Source: an uncultured Bacilli bacterium
Lineage (GTDB): Bacteria; Bacillota_I; Bacilli_A; RF39; UBA660
Direction: 5' to 3'
Length of the DNA: 6,544 bases
Assembly: GCA_944358275.1 (NCBI GenBank)
Contig: CALVQZ010000008.1
Location: forward strand, 1-6,544
Positions within the stretch are counted from its first letter, which is position 1. Every line of letters begins with the position of its first letter. A program made the position numbers and the translations under genes. The notes beneath the pieces were generated by a model. The model ran no database searches and was not told where the DNA came from. It was given only the letters and a program-made list of their open reading frames with translations. This document shows, piece after piece, positions 1-6,544 of the stretch.

Positions 1-912
1 GATTTATATAACGAACTAGATGAAGAGATGTTATTTGATAGTGATCCAGATAGAACAGAATTTATGAAAAAAGTGTTAAAAGGTATAAATACTAAAGAGC
101 TTATTAAACTAGTAGAAACTGGTATATATAATAGTGGAAAAAGAACTAACATGTTTATGGATGAAGTTAGAAAAAATCCTAACTTATCAGGATATTCTCT
201 ATTATATAATGATGACACTGACACTGGTAAAGTTGCTTATGGGGGTAAAAGAGGTGCTGATAAGTTCGGTTTAACGCAATTAGACTATTTGAGAGATATA
301 AGATCGGCACTTATAAACGGTATAAGAGTATTCCCATTTAATAGTGATGAAATACCAAATAAAAAATTATTAGATAAAGAAGCTAATGAAATTAGTGAAG
401 AAAAACAAAGAGCTGAAGAAAAGAAAAAAATAAAAGCAAAGAATTACAACTATGATGAAATATTAAACATGAGTGACGAAGACCTAAAGATCGCTTATGA
501 AAAAAGTAAAGAAGATATAGTTAGTGAAAATAAGATAACTAGAAAATATAGTGGAAAATTCAGTAAGCTTAATAATGGTATCAATAAGTTTTCATCGATG
601 ATAGATAAACAGATATATCGAATAGTATTTGGTACATATGAAGATGAAAAAGATGATTTATTAGGTGAGCAAAAAGAAGGTTTAGTAGACAGAGTTAAAG
701 GATTCTTCCATGATACTATAAAAGGCGTTGGTGCTTATTTCACTGGTCAAGCATATACAATGTCAGACGGAACTAAGGTCGAAGCAAATCCGAATGGTAT
801 ATTAAATAAATTAAAATCTTTCTTCACTGGATCTGTAGATAAATTAACAAAAGGTGATGGTGAAAACAAAGGTGGATTAATAGGTAAATTAACCAATGAT
901 TTCATGGATGGA
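1..912 (+). other. N-terminal charged, mostly helical region of the tape measure protein
   Basis: Residues 1-304 are mainly polar and charged. Residues 121-180 are Lys/Glu-rich and look like a short coiled coil (for example EEKQRAEEKKKIKAKN). Residues 81-107 hold a Gly/Arg-rich turn followed by an ordered-looking helix (LDYLRDIRSALINGIRVF, 95-112). I do not recognise a named domain. Residues 205-210 (YRIVFG) and 309-315 (VNLFGEK) resemble the tails of the glycine-rich repeats that follow, so the repeat family may begin earlier in degraded form. The region probably packs as part of the helical ruler, but nothing here proves a function. Confidence 0.45.
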
Positions 913-3900
913 TTTAATCAATTTAAAGTTAATTTATTTGGTGAGAAAAAACTTAGTGAATCTAATACTAAAGAAACATTTAAACAACTTATGGATAAAG
1001 TAAAACCAAGATTACCTAAAGCTATAGGTGCTGGATTAGGATCTGCTGTAATCAAAACTGCATTTGCATCTAAAATGGGTATATTAGGAAGTATATTATT
1101 ACCAGGTGGTCCATTAGGTGCTGCTTTAGTAGGTACAACAGCAAGTTTCTTATCTCAATCAGAAACATTTAAAAAATGGTTATTTGGTGAGAAAAATGAA
1201 AAAGGACAAAGAATGGGTGGGTTTATACCTAAGTCTTTAGTTGATTCAATAGAAAAAAATGGTGGAGCTATCAAGAAAGGTGCTGTAGTTGGTGGTGTTG
1301 CTGGATTCTTACCAGGATTCTTCTTACCAGGAGGACCTGTTACAGGTGCTATATTAGGTATGGCTGGTGGGTTAGTATCTAAATCAGATGCTTTCCAAGA
1401 ATTCTTATACGGTAAAGATTTCAAAGATAAAGATTCACGTTCAATGATGAATGGAGCTTTCGGGAAATTATATAAAAACACTATAGGAAAAGTCACTGGA
1501 GAAGATTCAAATCCAAAACTTGCTGCATTCTTAGGTGGTTCTGGAGTAATTGCTGGAGTTGCACAAGGTGTAGGATTATTACCTTCATTCTTACTTCCAG
1601 GTGGTCCTGTTCTTGGAGCAATGTTAGGATTAGCAGGTGGTATAACAGCTTCATCAGATAAATTCCAAGAATTCTTATTCGGTGAAAAGGATATAGATGG
1701 AAAGAGATATGGTGGATTAGTAACTAAGTTTACTAACTGGTTCGATACTGCTGTAGTGAGTCCACTTAAAATAAAAGCTTCTGAAATGAATGATAAGATA
1801 TATGGATTCTTTAAGAAGAAAATATTTAATCCAATATTAGATGCTTTTGCACCTATTAAACAAGCTGGATTATTTATGCTTGAAGACGCTAAAAATGCGG
1901 TAAGTAATATGATGCATAAAGTAACCGATCCTATAGTTGAATCATTTACTGAAAATGTTGCTAAACCATTAGGTAAAGCAATGAAAAAGATTCTTGATCC
2001 TATTGGAAATGCTATAAAGAAATCATTCTCTCTATTCGGTAAAGCGTTATTAGGTATAGCGACATCTCCTATAAAACTTTTAACTGGTTTAGGAAATATG
2101 GCTAATGCTTACAATGAAAAACGTGTAATGAGAGATGAAAGAAAACAAAGAATGCAGAATTTTAGAGACGAAATGTCCACTAATTTCTCATTTGGAGGAT
2201 TAATGAAAGGACTTGGAAATCAGTTCATAAGTTCTGATGAAGAAGAAAGTATATTAAACGAAAAGCTTAGTTATAGACAAAAAAGAAAAGATAGAAAGAA
2301 AAACAAAGGTAGTGATGAAGCTTTAGAGGCTGAATTACAAAAAAGAGCTAATAAACGTGCAGAAATGCAAAGACAATTTGAAGAAGATATGGCATTCGGT
2401 AAACAATCTGGTTGGAAATTTGCAAGTAAAAAACAAATGGAAGCTAGAGAAAAAGAACTTAAAGATAAACAAGCTTGGTTCCAAGAAAAGACTGCAGTTG
2501 AAATGGAGGAAACTAAGGAAAAGATTTCTAAAATATCTGAATTAATAAAAGATACACCTAAAAATGAAACTGAAAAGATAGATACGTTAAAAGAAATTAA
2601 AAACTTATTAAAAGATAATCTTAAAAGGTTAACTAACGGTGAAGCTGTAGATAACTTAAAAGATACACTTAGAGGAATGGGTCAATCACATGCAGATGGG
2701 TTAGATGAAGTTCCTAACGATGGTTATATAGCAGAATTACATCAAGGAGAAATGGTAGTTCCTAAAAAACCAGCTGGTTTATTAAGAGGAATGATGAAAA
2801 ACAATAATTCACTGTTAAGTAAGTTATTTAATAATGATAAAAAAGATAGAGCTGATAATGCATTAGGATTAACAGAATTTGAAGAATCACAAATGAATGA
2901 ATTAGAAGATAGGGATAGAAAAACTAAAGTTTCTAGAAAATCTGTAGATTATCTTCAAAATAAAGCTAAAGAACTTAAAAAAGAAAAAGAAGAAAAACAA
3001 TGGAAAGATAGTATATTAGGTGCAATACATGGAGTAACAAATGCAGTTTCTAAAGGAACGAAAGCGACTGGTAGCTTCTTTGACAATATACTTTCAGCTA
3101 TAGGTAACTTACCTGGATTACTTGCAAAGATTCTATCATCATTAGGAATAGGTGGAGCTGCAGCTGCAGCTACAACTCTTTTAGGATTAGATGCATATAA
3201 TAAATATAAAGAAATTGCTGATGAATGGGGAGCTGATACTACAAGTGTATTCGAAGGTTATGGTAGAGAAGAAAGACTTGATGCTGATGGAATGTTTATT
3301 TATGATAATCAATTATCTAGTACAGTAGGTAAATTTGGACATAAAGGAACTAGAAAAGCATTTATGAAACCAATTCAAGTAGCAGGTGAGAAAATAGTAA
3401 AACCTGTAATTGAAAATGGTAAGAAAGTTGTAAACACTACTTCTAACGCTATATCTAAAACAAAAGATGGTGTAGGTAGAACTATAACTAAAATTGACAA
3501 TTATATTAACCCTAAAATACAAAGATCAGGTCAAAGTTTTTTAGGTACAGCCTACAATTATACAGGAGATGTAATAGATAAATCTGCTAGAAAAGGAATA
3601 GCTAAACCTATTGGTGCAGTAGTTGATACAGCAAAAACTGCTTCTCAACGTGCAGGTAATATAGTTACGAAATTTATAAATGTTGCTAAATCAGCAGTAT
3701 TAGAACTACAAACTAGAGCTGCTAAAAAATTCCCAGGATTAGGTAAAATAACAAAACAAGCAGATGATATATTAGCTAAATTACTTAAAAACTCTGATAC
3801 TATATATCGTAAATGGGGTTCTAAAATAAGTACGTTTATAATAGATACTGCTGCAGATGCAACTCCAGTAGGAGCTGCACTTGAATTATGTACGACAGCG

Positions 3901-6544
3901 TATGACGTATTGTCAGGTTACACTAAAGGTAATGCTGGAAACTTATTCGGGGTACCTGAAAGTCATGTTGATATGGATATGAAAAACATAACTGCATTTT
4001 TACAAGGTTTATGTGGATTCTCATTTATGGCTATAATATGGATAATCAATGAAATCACTTCTAGTTTATACGGTTTTGACTTTATGCAAAATATAGCTAG
4101 ATGGATATATCAAGCATTACCTGTAAATCTTGGTAAAGTAATAGATTTAAGTATGGACTTTACTGGAAAAATAGATGGTATGAGTACTGAAGAAGCGATA
4201 AAAGCAGCTAAAGGTAATTTAGAAGATTTTATTGATGAAAAGACTGGTAAATTAAAAGATTTATCTAAGCTATCACTTAAAGATATATCTGGTACTGGTG
4301 TATCTACTGCAGAATTAATGGAGCTTCAAAGACTTCAATATAACAACGAAAATGGAACTAAACTTGATAGTAACGCATGGAAAGATAAAACATCTAAAAC
4401 TCTAGGTGAAAAAATACTAGGTAATGATTGGGTTAAAAATTTCAAAGGTTCTTTCCAATCACAATCTATAAAAGGTCATATGGGGTTAAATACTGATGCA
4501 AAATTAAGTTTAACTGATAGGTTGGCGTATCTTTACGGCTCTATTGGGGTTAACTTAACAAATCATGTAGGTAAAATGTTTAATATCAAAGCATTAAAAA
4601 ATGCTTCAACTGAGAAGTTATTTAATGGTTATGCTGAAAAACGTGAAGAAAAATATAATAAAAAGATAAATAAAGCTGATAAGAAAATAACTAAATATCA
4701 AGATAAGTTGGAAAACGCAAATAATCCATTAACTAAAGCTTTCTATCAATGGAGATTAAATGCTAACACTAAAAAGAAAGAAAAAGCTCAAGCTAAAATA
4801 GGTACTACTAAGAAAAAGAGTATGAGACAACAACAGATAGAAGCTATGCAAAACGGTAAAGTTAATAACGCTTTAAATGTCGATACTAGTGATATGAATT
4901 CCGCAGATCAAAATCTTAAAGATATAAATAATGCGAAATATAACGCATTTGCAGAAGCATCTGTTGTTACTACTAATGAGTTGATGGGTAAAGGTGATGG
5001 TGATGATACAAACACTAAGACATTAAAGAAAGCCACTCAAACTAAAGCTAAGAAAAATAACACTACAGATAAAGTTGATGAAACTACAAGTAAAGTTAAT
5101 AAAACAATAAACTCATCATTTACATCACTAAATAACTCAGTTAAGAAATCTGGTAATTCTATTAAGAAAGGATTAGATACAAGCACTAAAACTGTAACTA
5201 AATCTTTCAATGACATAAATAAAACGTTAACTAAGTATGCTAAAGATATTAAAAAGAAATTCGATAAAGAGAATAAATCTAATGTTAAAACAATGGAAAA
5301 AGAAACTAAAAACTTAACTAAATCATTTAGTACAATACTAACTAATATGAAGAAAAAAGTTAATGATATGGCTAAAGGTATAAAAAATATTAAAGTTAAA
5401 TCAGTTTCAACTATTTCTCCAACATTTAGCATGGATGATCCTAAGAAATTCTTCGAAGATCTAATAGATAAAGTATTTAAGAAAAATAAAGAGGATAATA
5501 ATGCTGGTTCTTCTGGTATAAGTTCAAATTCTGCATATTCTGTTAGAAGTAATTCTGATAGTGGATTCATTCAACCAACTAACACTACTAATAACAATAA
5601 CAAGTTTGTATTCTATAGTCAAAATGATAGAAGATGGGCTAATACAAAAATAGGAGATAAATCTATGTCTGATGCTGGATGTGGACCTACATCTATAGCT
5701 ATGACAATATCTCAATTAACTGGTGAAGAGATAACTCCTGATACAATAGCTGCATTAGGTAAAAAAGAACTTCCTGGCTATTCAACATATAACTTATTCC
5801 CTGAAATAGCTAAAAAATTTGGAATGAATTATGAAGATACTGAAAATGAAGCAGACATAATAAGAAATTTAAAAGAAGGAACTCCTGTACTTCTTTCTGG
5901 TAGAGGAAACGGAATTGATTCTCCTTATACTAAAGATGGTCATATAGTAGTTGCAAATAACATTCAAGGAGACAACGTGTTCGTAAGTGACCCTAGAGGT
6001 AAAAACTATAGTAAATCGTTTAAACTATCTAGTTTAATGGGTGGTTTAAAGAAAGCTATGGTATTAAAACCTACAAGTACAACTAAAAATAGATTAAGTA
6101 AATCTAAAGGTAAAATACCTGGGGTAAAAGGTTTATTTACAGATTCGTTAAATAGTGAAATTGGTGCGATTTCATTATCACCTAAATTACTTAAAGAAAA
6201 TATGGGTGGTGATGGTAATATTAGACTATATGAAAAAGTGTTAGGATATGCTAAAGCGTTTGAAAAGAAACTAAAGTATATATATGGTTCTAAAGGTATA
6301 GATAAAAACAAATTAACATCAGACTGTTCTGGATTTACACACCATGTATTTGAAAGAGCTGCTGGTATTGATATAGGTCATGGATCTGTTGCTCAACATA
6401 AAGCTGGTAGTTCAGTAAATTATAATGATGCTCAACCTGCAGATTTAATCGTATTCGATGGTCATGCTGGTATAGTTTATGATTCAAATAAAAACATGAT
6501 AGATATAGGTTCAGGTACAGGACCAGTTATAAGAAGTTATGATA
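1..6544 (+). CDS. Giant phage tail tape measure protein with C-terminal C39-like and NlpC/P60 peptidase domains (partial at both ends)
   Basis: The + strand frame starting at base 1 has no stop in 2181 codons and runs off both ends, so start, ribosome binding site and stop are outside the window. Tape measure proteins lie inside the phage tail tube, set its length, and leave the tail at infection. The signs seen here are great length, long charged helical stretches, glycine-zipper hydrophobic hairpins (residues 341-582), the signature VPNDGYIAELHQGEMVV (904-920), and two cell-wall peptidase domains at the C-terminal side (C39-like 1869-2023, NlpC/P60 from about 2076). At more than 2181 residues it is far longer than lambda gpH (853 residues), which points to a very long-tailed or jumbo phage. 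Only four cysteines occur (1297, 1338, 1894, 2109), and two of them are the predicted nucleophiles. Codon use is uniform (AGA, ATA, TTA), with no frameshift or foreign segment apparent. Another large virion protein, such as a tape measure/tail-lysin fusion, is possible. The reading frame is certain and the family call is strong. Confidence 0.9.
1021..1746 (+). repeat. Three tandem glycine-rich hydrophobic hairpin repeats (LPGGP units) in the protein
   Basis: Three units of about 75, 90 and 77 residues start at residues 341, 416 and 506. Each has a Gly/Ala-rich hydrophobic helix, a turn LPGGP (367-371, 442-446, 532-536), and a second helix with a small-residue zipper (LGAALVG, VTGAILG, VLGAMLG). 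Next come Ser-(Asp/Glu)-x-Phe, then WLFGEK, FLYGKD or FLFGEK, and in units 1 and 3 a G(Q/K)R-x-GG segment. The DNA of the units has diverged at most third positions, so the duplications are old and kept at protein level. The pattern is that of a transmembrane helical hairpin. In tape measure proteins such segments are thought to insert into the host membrane after ejection. Membrane insertion here is inferred from hydrophobicity, with no direct evidence. Confidence 0.8.
1756..2100 (+). repeat. Helical section with Pro-Ile/Leu steps near every 11 residues
   Basis: A proline followed by Ile or Leu occurs at residues 588, 611, 618, 644, 656, 667 and 690 (SPL, NPI, API, DPI, KPL, DPI, SPI). Leaving out 618, the gaps are 23, 33, 12, 11 and 23, all within one residue of multiples of 11. 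The residues between are amphipathic and helix-forming. An 11-residue (hendecad) period is a known trait of helices in tape measure proteins and would suit packing of several copies within the tail tube. The periodicity is seen directly; the structural reading is inference. Confidence 0.5.
2101..2670 (+). other. Highly charged coiled-coil region
   Basis: Residues 701-890 are dominated by Lys, Arg, Glu and Gln, with few hydrophobic residues outside heptad-like positions, for example the stretches around 703-725, 758-795 and 812-880. Gly and Pro are scarce, as in long continuous helices. A short aromatic break (MAFGKQSGWKF, 797-807) interrupts it. This is the kind of sequence expected of the extended ruler part of a tape measure protein. 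No enzymatic motif is visible. Confidence 0.6.
2689..2763 (+). other. Tape measure signature motif (VP-DG-AELH-GE-VV)
   Basis: Residues 897-921 read HADGLDEVP, then NDGYIAELHQGEMVVP. They match the pattern HAxGLxxVPxDGyxAxLHxGExVl that I know from tape measure proteins of many Gram-positive and other phages. It is the strongest family marker in the window. In shorter tape measure proteins it usually lies towards the C-terminus, just after the coiled-coil body. Here at least 1260 residues follow it. What the motif does is not known to me. Confidence 0.8.
3001..3192 (+). other. Hydrophobic Gly/Ala-rich segment, possible membrane hairpin
   Basis: A charged helix (about 957-1000) is followed by residues 1001-1064, which are mainly Gly, Ala, Ile and Leu. 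The core at 1037-1063 contains LPGLLAKIL and a run GGAAAAATTLLGL. Only one Lys (1043) lies in this 27-residue core. It resembles a degenerate further copy of the LPGGP hairpins but lacks their conserved tail. It may be a membrane-active segment. The DNA encoding the alanines (3156-3171) is palindromic only because of the repeated GCT/GCA codons. Confidence 0.5.
3361..3771 (+). other. Second proline-punctuated amphipathic helical section
   Basis: Residues 1121-1257 are Lys/Thr/Val/Ala-rich with few acidic residues. The steps KPI (1123), KPV (1134), NPK (1170) and KPI (1202) recall the first Pro-Ile section; the prolines are at 1124, 1135, 1171 and 1203, spaced 11, 36 and 32. Periodicity is looser than in the first section. 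It is most likely another helical packing region of the same protein. No named domain is recognised. Confidence 0.4.
3841..4110 (+). other. Hydrophobic module with a transmembrane-like segment
   Basis: Residues 1281-1370 begin with a Pro/Gly/Ala-rich stretch (ATPVGAALELCTTAYDVLSG), then GNAGNLFGVP (1311-1320). A strongly hydrophobic run follows from 1332 to about 1349 (AFLQGLCGFSFMAIIWII) with no charged residue. It is the single best transmembrane candidate in the protein. Two of the four cysteines of the whole reading frame, 1297 and 1338, lie here. Membrane insertion during DNA entry is a reasonable inference, while burial in the tail tip is the alternative. Confidence 0.5.
4606..4860 (+). 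other. Basic coiled-coil region
   Basis: Residues 1536-1620 are very rich in Lys with interspersed Glu, Gln and Ala, for example the run around 1546-1571 and 1590-1618. Gly is rare. This looks like an extended positively charged helical region linking the membrane-like module to the C-terminal enzymatic part. No motif of known function is visible. Confidence 0.5.
5014..5604 (+). other. Ser/Thr/Asn/Lys-rich helical linker leading to the peptidase domains
   Basis: Residues 1672-1800 are almost entirely Lys, Thr, Ser, Asn, Ile, Leu and Val, with hydrophobic residues at heptad-like spacing (NSIKKGLDT, KSFNDINKTL, KSFSTILTNM). A Ser/Asn-rich disordered-looking stretch follows (1833-1868, including GSSGISSNS and NTTNNNN). 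Low-complexity linkers of this kind often precede cell-wall hydrolase domains in phage tail proteins and would let the enzymes move. The reverse strand is open by chance over much of this stretch because of the biased composition, but it does not look like a gene. Confidence 0.5.
5605..6069 (+). other. C39-like cysteine peptidase domain (Peptidase_C39_2 type)
   Basis: Residues 1869-2023 show the full family pattern. SQNDRRWA carries Gln1874, the expected oxyanion residue. DAGCGPTSIAM carries the nucleophile Cys1894 at the start of a helix. KDGHIVVAN carries His1981, and VFVSDPRG carries Asp1997. The middle part, LTGEEITPDTIAALG, then a short Gly loop and NLKEGTPVLLSG, also follows the usual order. 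Family members are papain-like peptidases. In phage tail proteins they are thought to cut peptide cross-links of peptidoglycan at the infection site. All four expected active-site residues are present, so the domain is predicted active. Its length of about 155 residues is normal. Confidence 0.85.
6070..6225 (+). other. Basic linker between the two peptidase domains
   Basis: Residues 2024-2075 are rich in Lys, Ser, Thr and Gly (for example TTKNRLSKSKGKIPG), then become mixed (SLNSEIGAISLSPKLLKEN). No domain is recognised. It connects the C39-like domain to the NlpC/P60 domain. Confidence 0.5.
6226..6544 (+). other. NlpC/P60 cysteine peptidase domain, cut by the window end
   Basis: From about residue 2076 the sequence follows the NlpC/P60 fold. 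There is a first helix (YEKVLGYAKAF) and a short insertion, then SDCSGFTHHVFERAAGIDI with nucleophile Cys2109. SVAQHKAG follows, then QPADLIVFDGHAGIVYD with His2155. The third polar catalytic residue, usually His about 13 residues after the first, aligns by eye with Asp2168 (NMIDIGSG) and so may be a substitution. The usual Arg-(Thr/Ser) before the Ser-x-x-Gln segment is replaced by GHG. NlpC/P60 enzymes typically cut the D-Glu to diamino-acid bond in the peptidoglycan stem. The last strands seem to run beyond base 6544. Domain identity is strong; activity is likely but less sure. Confidence 0.85.

Noticed and set aside
1155..1496. Open frame of 113 codons on the minus strand
   Set aside because: It is antisense to the LPGGP repeats. 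Its Pro-rich sequence is what Gly-rich codons give on the other strand, and the + frame is clearly coding.
2357..2545. Open frame of 62 codons on the + strand in another frame
   Set aside because: It lies wholly within the coiled-coil part of the large gene, has a Lys/Leu-only composition from A-rich codons, and has no ribosome binding site.
3156..3171. Perfect 16-base palindrome made of AGCTGC units
   Set aside because: It is explained by alternating GCT and GCA alanine codons (residues 1053-1057) within the coding frame. It is not placed like an operator or terminator.
3313..3522. Open frame of 69 codons on the minus strand
   Set aside because: It is antisense to the second helical section, with Tyr/Phe/Ser-rich shadow composition and no recognisable motif.
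5037..5715. Two overlapping minus-strand open frames (177 and 63 codons), the first with membrane-protein-like composition
   Set aside because: They are antisense to the Lys/Thr/Ser linker. The Leu/Phe/Val-rich look comes from the reverse complement of Lys, Asn and Thr codons, and the frames overlap each other without gene structure.
6006..6311. Open frame of 101 codons on the minus strand
   Set aside because: It is antisense to the linker and first part of the NlpC/P60 domain, with no start signal or domain.
1..6544. Promoters, terminators, tRNAs, CRISPR arrays, insertion sequences or attachment sites
   Set aside because: I found none. The window has no intergenic DNA, and T-rich or A-rich runs all fall within codons of the large gene without an adjoining stable stem.
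5605..6544. Reading the C-terminal part as a bacteriocin-processing transporter peptidase or a free endolysin
   Set aside because: It is continuous in frame with the tape measure region, with no stop or new start between. No ABC transporter sequence is present, and the paired wall-peptidase domains fit a tail-borne lysin better.

Overview
The window is the inside of one enormous gene. Reading frame 1 of the + strand stays open from base 1 to base 6544. It gives 2181 codons with no TAA, TAG or TGA, and neither its start nor its stop lies in the window. I read it as a tail tape measure protein of a large tailed phage (or prophage) of an AT-rich host. Residue numbers below count codon 1 at base 1. 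The true N-terminus lies an unknown distance upstream.

Layout of the polypeptide: (1) a charged N-terminal part with a short coiled coil (about residues 1-300); (2) three tandem glycine-rich hydrophobic hairpin repeats centred on LPGGP, each followed by an (F/Y)LFGEK-like tail (about 341-582); (3) a helical section in which Pro-Ile/Leu steps recur at close to multiples of 11 residues (about 586-700); (4) a highly charged coiled coil (about 701-890); (5) the tape-measure signature VPNDGYIAELHQGEMVVP (904-921); (6) a second helical, partly hydrophobic section with an Ala-rich stretch and one good transmembrane-like segment (about 1000-1350); (7) basic coiled-coil and Ser/Thr/Lys/Asn-rich linkers (about 1540-1868); (8) a C39-like cysteine peptidase domain (about 1869-2023); (9) an NlpC/P60 cysteine peptidase domain (about 2076 to beyond the window end).

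This suggests one virion protein that does several jobs. The helical body would set tail length. The hydrophobic hairpins would be released on infection and insert in the host membrane. The two C-terminal peptidases would sit at the tail tip and open the peptidoglycan. The ruler and hairpin roles follow what is known of tape measure proteins, and their assignment here is inference. The catalytic residues of the C39-like domain and the Cys and His of the NlpC/P60 domain are visible directly.

Host clues are compositional only. Two bases in three are A or T or more (18 G/C in the first 60 bases). Arg is nearly always AGA, Ile mostly ATA, Leu mostly TTA. This fits phages of Clostridia, Fusobacteria or similar low-GC gut bacteria, but does not decide between them. 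No RNA genes, promoters, terminators, CRISPR arrays or insertion sequences are visible, and there is no intergenic DNA.
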